DNA from: Gymnorhina tibicen
Taxonomy: Eukaryota > Chordata > Aves > Passeriformes > Artamidae
Length of the DNA: 64,000 nucleotides
Assembly (NCBI GenBank): GCA_013399875.1
Contig: VXAZ01008167.1
Coordinates: 1,513,404-1,577,403 of the forward strand
Direction of reading: 5' to 3'
Below, in pieces: positions 49,835 to 63,919 of the stretch. Under the pieces are notes generated by a model, which was not told where the DNA came from, ran no database searches, and saw only the letters and a list, made by a program, of their open reading frames with translations. Within the stretch, counting starts at the first letter, position 1. Every line of letters begins with the position of its first letter. The position numbers were made by a program, and so were the translations under genes.

Positions 49835-52717
49835 TCTAGATCCAGACATCCTCCAAGCTCTGACTTTCAGGAGAACTGAATTATGCAGTGAATTCAACAC
49901 CCAAGATTTCAACTGGGATGTAATTTAAATGCAAACATTTGGCTTTCAGGCTTATGATATTCCTAAGTGGCACCAAATCAAATGTTTTCTAAAGTTGACT
50001 GAGAATTTAATTGGTCCCTTCAGGTAGATGTTCTTCTGTTTACTTTAGAGGATGACACTGAGGTAGCTTTACTCAGTAACTAATCAATAATTTAATTTTG
50101 ATCCCTAACTAAATGAAGCTCGATAAATATCAGACACTTTTAAATTGGGTTTAATTAGTATTTATGCATGTATTCCAGGGCTCTGATTCACAAACTATGG
50201 CAATTCCACAATGAATCTTGTCTTTCTGCTAGAAGATTCTTACCCATGCCCATGTCGGAAGCAGCAGATGGTCCTGAGACATGCCGGGTTTGGGTGCCCT
50301 CATCCTAACGGGAAGTAATTTCATAAACCTTATCACAATGTTGGCGTTCAAAGGGAGCGATGGAGGTGATGTGGAGGGCGAGAAAGGGACATCAAAGCGG
50401 CAGCTGGGGAGAGGCCCAGCTTTGAATTTCCAACTGTGGGTTAGAGGCAGCTCAGGAACAGCTGATGAGAGTGATGAGCAGCGCAGAAAGACGTCAGCAC
50501 GGGGAGGGATGGAGGAGATTGCATCTGTTTCCTTTAGAGACTATGCAAACAGGGAGTGACATAGTGCCAGCGTGTAAAAAATTAATGGTCTAGAGAAGTT
50601 ATGTCTATGAACACACAAGAGCTCCTAGCACACCAGAGGTAATTGCAGTTCAGCAGATGGATATTTTAAGAGTAAAACCACCTGCAGGTCTCATTCTTAC
50701 CACTGGTCAACACCAGAACAGCAGAAAAGAAGCTGAGGCATAGTAGACCAGCTTCCAGCTGGTCTTGTAGAGAAGAGTGCCCTGCTCTGTGGAGAAGGAA
50801 GGCTTAGTTCCCTAAGTGCAAGCCATGCCATGCCTCTCACCCTCTGGGCTGGAGCAGGTCCCGGCCTGCTTCATGTGCCAGCACAGGCACGGCCAGTCAG
50901 GTGAAGAAATTAGCCAGAATCCAAAAGGTGCAAGATCCTTATCAGAACCCAGCATTGCACTCAATAGAAAGGAAAACACATCAGCAGAAGCCAACCATGT
51001 GTTGGTAGAGATTACACAGAAACACACTCTAGGGATATGTTATTCCTGACCCTTCCCTACTCTTCTTCCAAAGTCACTGGACCAAGGTTTGGCAAATCAT
51101 TAGGCTGTCACTATGGTTCTCAGGCTTTGGTACCCCAAAACTAATGTTAACAACAACCACCACCTCTCAATGGAAATGACCAAAACCCCACCAGCTAAAG
51201 GGCTCTGTCACCTTACAGCTTTCCTAGATGTAAACACACATACATAGCACACACTGGACTGGTCTGGGAAAACCACGTCCCATGGGCAAAAGAAGATGCA
51301 CTCCTAAACATGCAGTTTTGCCAGCATAACCACATTGGCCCTTAGGATGTCTGCCTGGAAAGTTGTGGTGCTGGAAGTCCATGCTTCTTCATGCCCTGAC
51401 ATAATGAAGGTGTGCATTTATCTATCATACTTCATTTTAAATAAATATCAATATTTTTTCCCCTGGGTTCTCCTTTCTTGTTTTGTCAAGAGCAATGATT
51501 GTATCATAGCCAACATTATGATGCAAAATTAGAGGGAAGAAAATGCCTTAGAAAGGTGGCATCATCTGAATAGATGTGATGGCTGCTTGCATTAGCTCAA
51601 ATATCTTTCTCCCTGAAGTCTGACCCTAGGTGTAAATTGGAAAAGCCTGATGGAACATAAAAAGAAGTACTAACCTGTTGACCCAGTTTTCATAGAGAGC
51701 AGTGTGTATAATTATTTTGGCCACCTGCAGCTGATAAACCAATCCCGTGTGAGGTTAAAAATTATCCAGGCATTTACTGGTGACACAGCAGTATGCTAGA
51801 AACCTGCACAGCAAACCTGCTCAGCCACACTCTGCTGGAGGGAGGTGTGGTGAGGCATGAGCCAGGACTGAGATAGCTCTGTTGGCAGGTATCCTCAGCA
51901 CAGAGAAAGCTCTACAGAATTCTGCCTATGTGGTTTATATCATTCAGGAATAGTAAAAATAAGTGATACCACAAATACCTTATTTTGCGAGAAGATAGGA
52001 GCTGCACAAGGGCTGTGTGTATGGTGCTCCAGCCTGCAGGAATATCAGTAGTTTTCAGCAGGAAATAAAGCACTCTTGGAACTACTGCATTGCTGCAGGA
52101 AAACCACTCCCTGTGGGAAAAGTTATGCTACTAAAAGTGCAACTCTTTTTTCTATAAAGAGCATCAGTGCAAATGTTTTCTGCCAGAAAAGCTGTGACAG
52201 TGAGAGTGCCCCTTCTGCAGGCCCCAGCAGATGCCGGTGTGCTGGCAGAAGTCCTCAGCAGGGACTGGGAGGAATTTGCTGAGATTGCATCCTCCGTGTC
52301 TGTGCTGATGACGCCACTCCTGGACATTGCCAGGCTACGATCAGGGATTGCAGTGATGAGCTCCAGCAGTTTAGGTTCACACAGCGTGTTTTCCCCAGAG
52401 ACAAGGCTGGTGCTCCAGGCAGTAGAGCAGCACAGGTTAGGCACTCAGGTGTGAACATGACCTCCAGATGTTCAGTGGGTCCTGCAGCCCTGGGAGAAAG
52501 GTTCCTGAAAAATCCAGTGTGAAGCAAATCTAGCCCCTCACAAGCCACTTACACATCACCCCCTTTTGAGAATAACTAGAAGAATTATTTATAAATATAA
52601 AAATATAATTTTGGGTAGAATGCATAACCTTCTTAGACCACCCAGCTGGGGTGTGAGAGACAAGGATTTATATGCTTTCATTTTTCACAACTAAAACATA
52701 TTTCTCTTTTCCCTTTC

Positions 52718-52736
52718 TTTTTTTTTTTTTTTTTTT
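52718..52736. repeat. Poly-T homopolymer (19 bases)
   Basis: Nineteen consecutive T residues preceded by a C/T-rich stretch. Confidence 0.9.
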
Positions 52737-54557
52737 GTTTGGCATTTGATGTGTTACAGAGCCTCAGTGAATACCCAGAAAAAAAATAGTGATATAGCTG
52801 TTACTAATTGTTCTAAAATTAAGTGACCTACTTGGGAAAGCATTTTCCCTGTAACTTAATGCAGGAATGCAAATGGATATAATTATATAGGCATAACTTC
52901 CTATTCTGTCTTGGTTTTGTTTATGTTGTTTGGGAAGGGATTTAAATTCAGCCCAAAGATTCCCATTTCTATGGGAAAAAAAGGTGAGATTCTTAAGATA
53001 AATTATAGTTATACTACACAGTCTAAAACATTGGTATTAATGGTAATTGTATAATGCACCATATAAAAAACCCTAATTCCCATATCTTCCATTACAGTTT
53101 ATATCCTGATTTCATGCAAAATTAGAGTAAGCTATTAATAGCAGTGGACTTCCTAAAGATTTACTGTAGATTAGAAGATTCTCATCTGCTCTTAGCATGG
53201 TAACTGTAAATATTACTTGAATACAAACACAACTGAACTGTAAACCAGCTCATTACATCTCAGGTCTTTACTAAGTAATGAGTATTCTCTGTTAAAAACA
53301 TCAGTACAGGCAAGTTTTTCCTTTAACAAGATTCCCTCAAGACTGGCCAGCTAATGAACAGGGTTTAATGATTATACTGAGCCATTTTTGAGGAATTATT
53401 GAGATTTGCACTCAAGTACAGAAAACGTACATCAGGCAAAAGTCCCATGTGTCCCTACAGTTCACCAGGTCTGCGTGATCTGTATCCCCATGAGATATCA
53501 CATTTATAACACATCTGTTAGAGTCACGTCTGGGGAAACCTAAACAGGGCTCCTTTTGACACAGATGAGTGACAACATATGTTCTCATAAGGACATTTCT
53601 GCTTAGCAAGCCAAGAACAGCACAGGTCCTCTGCTGAGAAGGTGCACTTTCCCTGCCTCCAAAGCCAACCAGAAATGGTACTGTGGCCCTTGTTTACTCA
53701 GTGCCTGTTTGCCGCAGAGGCCAGGCCCAAATACAACCCAAATCAAGTCCTCTGTGATGGCTGAAGCAGTGCCACAAGGTCCAATAGCTGCACTGCTGGG
53801 ATGGCTCTGCTCTGGTGGCACTCAGATGGCAGCCATGGCCAGCTCACTGCTGACAGCCATCCTGTACAGAGTGCTGTGGGTGTGAGAGGCAGGTCCAGCT
53901 CCTCCTTGGCTTCTGCTTCCATCCTTCAGATGGTGCTTTTCACAGCTCGGTTATCAAGGCAGATGGCTGCCTGCAGAGCCCCAGGCAAATGGACAGATGG
54001 GCTCTCCTCTGCTCAGAACTAAGAGCAAGACTTTGCTGACCTTGCCTGTTTTCTTGGCTGGAATCAGTCAAAAAAACTTTTCTGTAGCTTCAATTCCTGC
54101 TTTCACTCGAAGTAAATTGGAACCAATGCAAATCTTAGTTTTCCTCATCTGCCTGCAGATGCAACACCAGGTTGGGTCTTTGCACTCCAAGATGAGCCTG
54201 AACTATTCCTAAACTCGGTGGGGCTTCATCTCCTCTTGAACTCAGATTGCTCCCCTGTTGCCTTTGTTCTAGATCTGATCAGGCAAGGCAATATTCAGCA
54301 CCATCATCTCTACATACTCCAAGCACATTACCTTTGTTCATATACATGATTACATGCATTTATGATACCATAAATGCTTAGAAGATCCTTCAGGATCCCT
54401 GTTGCTCGGGAGGAGGGAAGAAGAGATAGTAGGGAATATTAAAAAAAAAAAATTTATATGGGAACATGCTGACCTCAGAACTAATTTAAAGTGATGTTGG
54501 TACTATCACATCACTCAGTAACTAGCTTCATCTGACATTGTTACCCTCGAGGCAGAG

Positions 54558-54725
54558 GTGAGGGTGGTGAGGCACTGGAACAGGTTGTCCAAAGAAGTTG
54601 TGGATGCCCCACTGGAGCCCTAAGCAACATGGTCTAGTTGGTAGCATCCCTGCTCATGGCAGGGGGGATTGGAACTAGATGATCTTTAAGGTCTCTTCCA
54701 ATTCAAACTATTCTATAATCTATGA
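54558..54725 (+). mobile_element. CR1 LINE 3' end, sense orientation
   Basis: It starts at 'gtgagggtggtgaggcactggaacaggttgtcc'. It continues through 'gtggatgcccca' (with an internal deletion), 'catccctgctcatggcagggggg' and 'gaactagatgatctttaaggtctcttcc'. It ends in the tail attctataatctatga. The copy has lost part of the usual sequence between 'gatgcccca' and 'agcaac'. Confidence 0.93.
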
Positions 54726-57700
54726 GAAACCATAAAGGGAGGAAAAAATAGAAGTAACTGAGCCCTGAGACATTTCAACCCTCACCCTCCAATGCCAAGA
54801 TGGGAGTACCTGTGTGGAAAAACAATACAGAGGTTTGGGGAGTACCAGATTAATTCAGGCAGCCCTTCCTGATGTAAACTTCCCTATTCAAGTCATAAAT
54901 TCAACTCATAAAAGTAGGACAGGAGGAAAAAATCCCAAAATGTACTTCATTGTCAGAGATAAAAAAATCTGTTTGGGCCATTTGCAATCTATACAATCCC
55001 TTCTCCAACCTCTGCAACACAATTTCAGATATTGATGCTGTGGGAGCACAGACAGGAAGAAGACAAGCAGGTAATTGGTGGGACATTGAGGCCTTTGCAT
55101 TTGGTCCAGGAAGGGTTGCAACAATCTGAAAATTGCACCAGAGTTGCTGAAAACAAGCCTGTAGAAACTGAACACGACAGACCTGCCCCTAAGGCTTGTG
55201 AGCTCTAGCAAACCTTTCAAAAGCCTGGTTTGAGGAAGGAATTCAGAGAAAATTCCAAGTCAACAGCTTTACTGTAAATATTTTACACTGAAGTTGATCT
55301 GCTTTCCTTCCTGCTTTTATAGTAATGTTGTCTCACATTCTCTCCTTCTCCCAAACACTGCTTTGCTGTCCTGCAACCTTCCATTCAATCCATCTAAAAA
55401 GCAAGGAACATTGCATCCAATAGAAAAAAGAATGGAGGAGAGAGGAGATCCCATGGAGAGTAATTGTCCAGCAGTACATTTTGAATGCTGTGAAGCTGGT
55501 TATGATTTCTCAGTAACGACATCACAAACCTGCTGAACTGAAGAGGAAAACTTGGCTTTTAGCTCACAGAGCTCTTGACTCACTGCTCAGCAAAAAACCC
55601 TCATCTACTTGCCGAGGTCAGTCCTGCATCACTCCATCTGCAGGAATCACACAGTGGCCCATTACTGAGCGAAAGCTCTTCTCCCACTGCCTATTTGGCC
55701 CCTACATCAGGAGCTCGTAGGTGAAAATGGAATGCAGCCTTGTCTACAGGACTTGCTCTACAAAGGGGATTGCTCAGGGAGAGGAAATCCAGCATCGAGA
55801 CTGGGAATTTAAGAGCCCCTCTAACTCCCCATCAAAATTGGAACCCACAATGACATCACTGTTCTTGCACAGCTTGCAAGCACCTCCAGGCATGTCTCTG
55901 AGTTCCCACCTACCTGCACTTCCATCTTATTTCCTCTTTTATTTACCTTGCCTAAGGCAATGAGGGTCTCCAACATTCATCCTCAGGAAGACTAACTATT
56001 CCCACGTCCCAGATTTTTCCCTCCCCACTCTCCTTTGCATACCAGCACCCTACAACCTTTTTTCATCTTCCCTCCAGAGGAAGCAGCGTTTGCACCAGCC
56101 CAAACCTCCAGCTGACTCGTGTGCAGGCTACTGGCCTCTACTTATGCATCACCTCCAAAGCTTTCATCTGGCAGGCAGTCTCAAAACTGCCAGCATTCTA
56201 CATTAACCTGCATTTCTCTCTTCATTCACCACTCTTAATTAGTGTTTGGGAATGTATTAACATGGGGCTAAGCCACAAAGTTTGCATCTGGGCTTGCCTC
56301 ATGTTCGAGGAGCTGAGCTAGCACCAGAGCCTGGTGAAGAGTCACCCCTTCCTCACGTAGCAGCTGAAAGCAAGAGCATAGGAGTGACTCCCCATCACAG
56401 AATTCCCACTCCTGCTTGAATATACAATCACTGTGATTTTTTTCCCCTGCTTTCACATCTCTGAGTCACTGAACAGTCATTTGGTCCAGTAACCGAAGCT
56501 GTTCAGAAACTACCAGCATTTCTAGCTTAACCAAAGTCTTTGCCTTCAGGCAAGGATGTAACAAAAAGTGATCAGTGATAGTGGATGAGTTAAGCAACAT
56601 CAAACTCTCTGTAGCCACTTCAGGAATGACTATATGAGCTAGTTATTACTGAGTTTCATGTATATGTGTGACAGATAAGTCTAAGTTTGCAGCAAGATAG
56701 TTACTCTGATATCACAGGCTCTGAAATAGCTGCAAAGTCAAAGAGAGGTGGCAGAGGAAACAAGAGGGTCTTTTCTGCTCTTCCTCCAGTGGCCCACCTC
56801 ACCAGCGAGGTGCTAGAAGGCAAGTTGGGGTCTGAACTTCCTTGGTGCATGCTTCCATGGTGCAGCCTCTCCTACACGCTGCTATGCTTGGGACACAGGT
56901 GTGTTCACTATCGTGTGCGGTTATGAAGCTCTGAAGGACTCCTGGGGTTCCCAAAGCAGCCAGAAGGGACACTGAGAAATCTGCCCTCACCACTGCCCTC
57001 TCCCAGGGTCTTTGTGTGGCCACCAAAACCCTGCTCCCTGCTTCTCCTTGATGGTGTAGGGAAACCTGTAAGTAACAACCAGCATCGCCAAGCACGTGGC
57101 CCTGTTAAGGCTAACAATCAGAGGCAGCACAGTGACTGGGACAGAAGTTGCTCAGACAAGCTACCAGAAGTCCACACCTGAAGACCACCCCTCTTCCTGC
57201 CCCAGATCCTTCCCTCAGGTTTCCAGAAGCACCAACCCATTTGGCAGTAGGAGTAGGTCTGCCCTGCACACAGTAATGCAGTGATGCACTGGTGTACCTG
57301 AGACATCCCAGAGCCACCCAGCTTATGGTACAGGCCCTTCCCCACCAGCTGCTGATCTCAGAAGAGGCTGTAAAACCTGTATGGACAAAGTGAGGTAAGT
57401 GAATTTTGTCTAAGCTCTGAGCTGCCATGGGACTCCAGGTACTGAGGCTGGTTGATTTAAAGCTGCTTGGTATCTGTATTAATCATAACATTGCAGACAC
57501 GTAACGCACCTGCACTCCATATGCTGTATCATTTTAACTGAATGACCCACAAATGGGTTCTCCAATTTTCCAATTAGAAAAGCTAAGGGTAGTTGGGAAT
57601 CTTCATCACACAAAATAATCCAGGAGATTTCCCATTTCAGGAGTCCTTGAGAACCCCATCTACTCAGTGTTTAGCAGACAGCAGCTTCTGGAACACTGAG

Positions 57701-60700
57701 GGAGGGAGTATAACAACTCTCACATTAACTGCAGTGCAGGAGAAAACGACCAAGAACATAAATGTAAGGATGTAAGAATGACCTTGAACCTTCCAATTAG
57801 CAATATCATGACTAAATTCCACAGCACACACACATACAGCCTTTGGCTTCATAGACATAATATCATTTTCTGTCTGTTTAGGAGGGAGAATAACAAGGGA
57901 AGCTGAGAAGAACATGAGCTGAAGGCAGAGATACCTTCTGGTTAAATATCAGAGCACTAATGACATAGTAGTAGCCGTAGATATTAGTACATTGTTTGTG
58001 GGGGCTGGCATATGTACCTGTCCAGCCTTCTCATCACACATGCAGACAGAACGTGGTGTTCTGAAGCACACAGTAGTCTCATCTCTAACTTGTATATTTT
58101 GTAAATCCTCTATTAAAAAGAAATTAAAAAAAAAAAATGCCCAGTCCTTAGTAAGGAGCAGAGATAGATGGTCCTAAAGTACATATTCTAATTTTTTATC
58201 TCTCTTCTCACCAAAAGTGAGATGCATCTCTCAGTGCCATTTCCCACAACACTAATGGGAGGGTACGTCTACTCTAGAACGGGACTGGAACTATATTTGT
58301 ACAGGAGGGTTACCCTACATCCATTGGATAATACGGTTTGGATGTGCAGATAAGTCCTAATGGAACTGAACAGGGAGATGTTCCCTGCTCCCCAAAAACA
58401 CAGGCTGCAATAGGTGAGAGAAAATCTGGGGCTTCCCAGATTCCCCTGATCTATACCTGTATGCAGTGTAGGACCGCGTGCTTCGGTCCTCTGGCCCTCC
58501 CTCCCCCACCCCTGCTGCACATCTCTTCCAGCCCTTTCAGAGCTAAGGCAGGCAGTGTGGTCACTATAACATCCTTGGCCCCACAAGAGGGGCTCTGAGC
58601 ATGGTGAAGTGCCTTTGCGATGCAAATAATAACAGGAACAATAAAGGTTGTAGCTCACTGACAATCTCTTCTTTCCTTTCTAAGACTGGGTGTGAATAAT
58701 GTTCTTATCTTCTAAGAAATACCTCTGGCATCCCTGACTAAGTGATAAGTAGAAAGAAGAGAGACACTCAACTGCTGATCAAGAGGGAGGAGAGTGATTA
58801 GCATCCTCTGGGGAGCACCTTGTTGATGATGGCTGCTTTGCATTGTTGAGGCTGTAAGAAGCACCTAAATTCCTCCTCCACAGAACTCTCAGCTGCTGAT
58901 GCTGTCAGTTCTACATTAATCCCTCAGCACACTCCTCATCAGGCCCATTTCTGATCAAAGCTTTTCTTGCCACTGCAGTCCTAATTGCAACCCTCTGCTC
59001 CCATTTGAGGAAGGGACACAGTCTGAATGTCAGTAGAAGGAAGGACTGGACTTGGGCAACACCAAGAATCTTATGAAGTAAGAGAATAAAAACTACCTGC
59101 AGAGGAATCAATTAGTAGCAAGGCTGAATCAGTTTTTGGGGCTTTCACGCTAGGGGTTGTGGCCCCAAATCCCTGCTAGCTGGGTTTGATATTCTGGCTC
59201 TCAGCAGTCCCCAGGAATTGCCCATCAGTGCACTGTGCACAGCCATTTTTGGAGATTTAGCCCAGTTTCTGCCATGCACAAACTTAACCAAAGCAAGAAC
59301 AAACAAGCCCAGTTAAACAGCATTCCTCCTACAAGGTCAAAGCCTGGACTAGCACAAAAGTATCCTGAAGCTTAGACCTAATCTTGAGGAGTGGATCAAT
59401 GCAGATGTGTGGGTACAACCCACTGCATTGATTTGCACTGGTGAGTACCAACACAGAAATGTCTGTCCTCCCCTCCCTCAGCAGTGGAAATCAAGGCATT
59501 TGTGGCTCTGCACCCACACTGGGATCCTGCAGGACAGCCTGGCTCTGCAGCCAGACACATTGTGCTAGAATGCATCCTGACATCTTCTTGCTGCGGCCTC
59601 CCCAGCCCGGGCAACAAAACACGGATAAAAGCATATGTGCATTTAGGCTCCGTCTGTGCTTTAAACACTTCAGAAAACAGCTGTAACAGGAGATCCCTCC
59701 ATCCCAGACATGCCTGCTCTCCTGGCAAAGATGGGCCTCAATGCTGTATTGGGTCCATGTGCACAGTATGAAAAAAATGCCAACCAGATCAGAAATACAC
59801 CTATACCTAACAACAACCTACACTTGGATAGTGTAGGAAGAAAATAGAGCCTCACCTTCAATTACAGACCACCTCTGAAACTGGGCAATCCTAGCCCATA
59901 GCATTGATGTTCTTTCTCCCTTCTTTTTACACTTTTTATCTCCCCATATTATTGCTTACATGAAACATCCATTTTCAAGCATGATGTTTCCCTTTCTAAT
60001 AAAATGCAGCAGGAGGTTCCACAGGTTAATTATAAATTGATTTTAAAAGCATTTACCAAGAAGTTATTTAAATCTATTCCCCTTAATTTCATTTGATGCA
60101 GCGTATGTCTTGCAGTGCAAAGGGGAGATGCAGCTTTATTGCCACTATCTGCCAGATGAACATGTTCATCATCAACAGTGCAGGGAGTGGTAAGTCACTT
60201 ATCTGATACAGAGAGACAATACACTCCCTCTTTCTTATCAACAAATTGAGTTATCAGCCAAGTGAAGTAGTTTTTCGGTAGCCTCTCTGACTGCATTTTG
60301 CTTTTAAATCCATACTGGCAGAAAATGTTCATGGATGTATTTGCCTCTCTTATGCTCATTTCGAAATGCAGCAGCAGCCACCACAGATAAGAAAGCTTCA
60401 TCTACCAAAGATGTCTAGCCTGGGTGCAGTTAAACAGTTCTGAATTTACTCTGGTTGTTGGAAAGCTGAACTAAACTACACCAAAAGTAACCAAAGTGAT
60501 GCTAAAACAGTCATACAAAGAGCTTAGAGGAACACAGAGCTGTAACATTGCACATCCAAAGCCTAACCTGCTGACATGACCATCACTGATGGCTTAACCC
60601 ACATTTCCCAGTACTGTCCCTTATATCTGGGTGCCTGACCTGAGACAACTGGGATCCAGAATCTGGGAAGTCAAAGCCCTGACCTAGCAAAGGTAACACG

Positions 60701-63237
60701 TTTTGCTACATTTGGCGACATAATGCCCAAATCGATTCAGAATTAACAGCACTGCATAATAAAGCTGGAGAGAAGTTAGGGTTATCAGCCAGGTAGCATT
60801 ATTAGAAGACTGTAACTGAATGCATGGAAAAGTTTTAGGTGTGAAGAGTTGGAGACTGTCTGATGCTTTTTAAGGACTTGGTTTGGTGGTGAGCAGCTAC
60901 TCTGAAAGGCTTTGTGCAGAGTGCTACTCATGAGAAGGGTGTCAGCATCACACTGACTTGAGCAGAGGGTGAATGCACTGAGTTGTTCTCAGAAAGTTCT
61001 CAGTGCTGGAATCAGCATCATTTTGGCTGAATGTGGCTGGAAAGTAAACTTCATTGGGATAGAACTGAAAAGGATTTGTACTTGACTGCAGAGGCCAAAT
61101 GTGATCATTCACCAGTATAATTTTTAGTGTGACTGTTCTCTTCCATAAACCAGTCCAAAGAAAACATGACTTGATAAACAGAAACCCATGGAGGACCAAC
61201 ATGTTAAGTCAGGAATGTTTCTTGTAAATACTTACAAACTCACTGCTACAAGCTCATCTTCCTCCTTCCCATAAAGACATAATCAAACAGGACCTCCAAG
61301 ATTAATATAGAAGTTGACAACAAGAAAATCATCATTTCACCTGCTGAACAAGACAAGCAAAACCTATGAGCATTTCTGAGCTTGCTCAACATGGAGCCAG
61401 AAAAGGGAGCTCTGATGATCTTCACCAGAAGCTTGAACTTTGAAGAAAGCGTGGACTTTGCATTGGCTCAGATAAGTAGATTGCATATAGCTTTCCAGCT
61501 ACCCACAAACTCAGATCCAACCACCTATGAGCTGTAACAATACCAGTAACCCCTCAAATCTCCAGGGTTTTCTAAAGGCCACACATATCTACTTTTCCAG
61601 ACATTCTCCTTCAATAGGGCCACTTTCTTTCTCAGAATGTGTTCCTATGGCTGAACCTGTTAATTTGATAGCAATCAGATACTTCACCTCTAAAGCAACC
61701 AGCTACATAATTCCTGGAAAGGTCCTTTACTCTCACCTGTTTGTAGATGGGACAGTATTGTTGGATATTAATTCTCAAAGAGACAAGAGATAGCTATAAG
61801 AATGGTCCAGCCGACAATTGTTTCAATAGTTGCCAGCCTTGCTGTCAGCTGACACATTCCTTCCTCCAGATAATATCTGATGCACTCAGATGTTTCTGAA
61901 GCTGTGCCCCCACAGACGTAGGGCAAGAATGACAACAAGCTCTTTGCTCCTCTGCTTTCATACCAAACCTGCAAAAAAGTTCCTACAGGAGGGTTTATTT
62001 CTTTTTCTTGAGCATTAACATGAAACCTGCATGGTGACTTTCAATCCTTCTCTCCTTTCCAGCTGCAATGTTGCAAACCCCCTCGGTGTTGTGCCAAGAG
62101 GAGGGGGACTCTCTGCACTTGCAGGCGCAATATGGAGGTGGCTTCACATGCGTGGGGAGGCAGAAAAACTCATTCCTGCTGCCTCACAGCTGACAGTGAG
62201 TCCTGTACAGGGGAGCAGCAATATTGAAGGGCTGGAGCAATGGAAGAGGCTCTGATCCCATTACAGCTCTAAAGATCAGGGCTTGACAGCAGTGGTACCT
62301 AAAAGGATCATTAAGTAGTTGCAAACGACCTTAATGCTTTAAAGAGGACTTAATCAAGCAGAGCTGGGATGTCTTGACAATCTGATAACTGCAGCATACA
62401 ATTCAGAGAATGCAGAGGCCAGGGATGTGTGATGGGCCCTTGAGACTGATTGTTCTGAAACAGTTCTGCTTTTTCTTTTTGAAGAGAAATTTAAATTACC
62501 CAGCCTTTCACAAATAACTGTTTATCTTTCACAGGGACCTTGAAAATCATCTCATTTATCACACACTTAAATCAGTGCAGATTTCCTGTAATTCACCCTT
62601 AATCCACAGCTGGACAAAACTCTCTTCTATCAAGGAATGCCAAAACTACTGGTGTTAGCTAGGTCCCTTCCAGTTATCCATGTTAGAAGGTGCTAATTTG
62701 TGTAAGAAGGTTAATTCAAACTGCTCTATTTTTGGCGTTGTTTCCATGGGACTTAGATCAGTTTACAGGTAGTGTATTTAAGCAACAAAAATAGCTAGAA
62801 AAAAAAAAGTTTATTTGTGATTTTAAGTTAGTTGTATACACAGATAAATAGTTTCACTTTATATAATTACTAATAAACTAATCAAGGGCTGCCCTGTTTG
62901 AAAACAAATTAAAATTTGATACCAAAGATAATGTGATGGTTTGAAAGAACTGCAAAGTCAAACTGTCTGTATATAAAGTTAAATTAACATCTGTGGTAAT
63001 TTTACCCCCAAGCAAAAAAGGTAAAGGCTGCACACCATGGGAAGACCAAAGCTGATGTAAAGGATTTTATTCTCTGTATCAAAGATGTTACATTACTGTC
63101 TTCCAATCTGATGTCTTTTTCAACTACATGATCCCAGGCAATAGGACAAAGGAAGACAAATATATACCAATATATATGTGTCTAGTGCCAAACCACCTTT
63201 AAAAATTGCTCGTGCTTTTGTTTCACTGAAGACTTGT
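54726..63237. other. Non-coding stretch with a possible small exon near 60.1 kb
   Basis: Open frames reach 131 codons (58269-58664 minus) without recognisable domains. A poly-A run lies at 58126-58137. Around 60102-60189 an acceptor-like AG and a consensus donor flank 88 open bases; see the findings. At 62655-62685 'ctaggtcccttccag' may be a minimal CR1 relic. Confidence 0.5.
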
Positions 63238-63392
63238 TTTCATATGCAGTTTAAAAATCAACATCTGAAATATCTGGTTTTAACTATTACAAATAATAAA
63301 AAAGTCCTATTTCATATGCACTGTCAGATTGAAAAATTAAAATCTAAAATGTTTGGTTTTAACAATCAAAAATAAAAAGAAAAAAAGTCCTA
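63238..63392. repeat. Diverged tandem duplication, unit about 72-83 bp
   Basis: Two adjacent copies (63238-63309 and 63310-63392) each start with tttcatatgca. Each has a central '-tttggttttaac-' like segment and ends with aaaagtccta after an A-rich run. Insertions and substitutions separate the copies, so the event is not recent. Confidence 0.85.
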
Positions 63393-63919
63393 ACTTGGGA
63401 TCATGGGAAGTATCATTTTGAATCTCCTTTGGTTTGCCCAAGCCAGAGGAGCACTTCAAGTTCTCTCCTGATTCTCTTGATGATAAAACTTACTTTTCTG
63501 GGACTTCCATGGATTTCTGTGAGGGAGGTGATACTCAGTGTAGTTCTGGGGAGAGTAACTTAATATCAGTGTAACGCTTTCTTTACTCAGCGCTCTCCCC
63601 ATTCAGTTTTCATCAATTTCCTTCTCTACATTTCCCTTTTCCTGTTGGTAATAAACAGCTTGAATTTTTCCATAGTGAGGATCACAGGCTGGCATGATGC
63701 CGAGGAAGAAGCTGACATGTTTGCTGCAAACACTTTAGGGCACATAGATGAGAGGATGAGAGAGAGTCAAATAAATAAATTACACTAGATACCACTTTCA
63801 CTGACCCCATGACATCTCTGCTTGAAGATGGACATCCACAGGGTGAGGATGAAAACAGCAGACAAGACCTAAGTACGTGATATGCGTCATGTGTGCTACC
63901 TCTGGTTTAAAACTAGCAT

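Larger units (their letters stand above)
47086..54557. other. Non-coding stretch with several A- and T-rich tracts
   Basis: No recognised gene. It contains an (AAC)n run (48244-48258), poly-A (48900-48917), an A/C-rich tract (49781-49834) and poly-T (52718-52736). Two GC-richer patches (50.28-50.56 kb and 52.17-52.45 kb) have open frames on one or both strands but no known domain. At 49640-49670 'gaaggtcttttccaacc' may be a tiny CR1 relic. Confidence 0.5.

Noticed and set aside
57110..57393. Possible exon ending at a consensus donor (AG/GTAAGT at about 57394)
   Set aside because: A good donor exists, but no clear paired acceptor or conserved-looking frame was seen; isolated donor matches are expected by chance.
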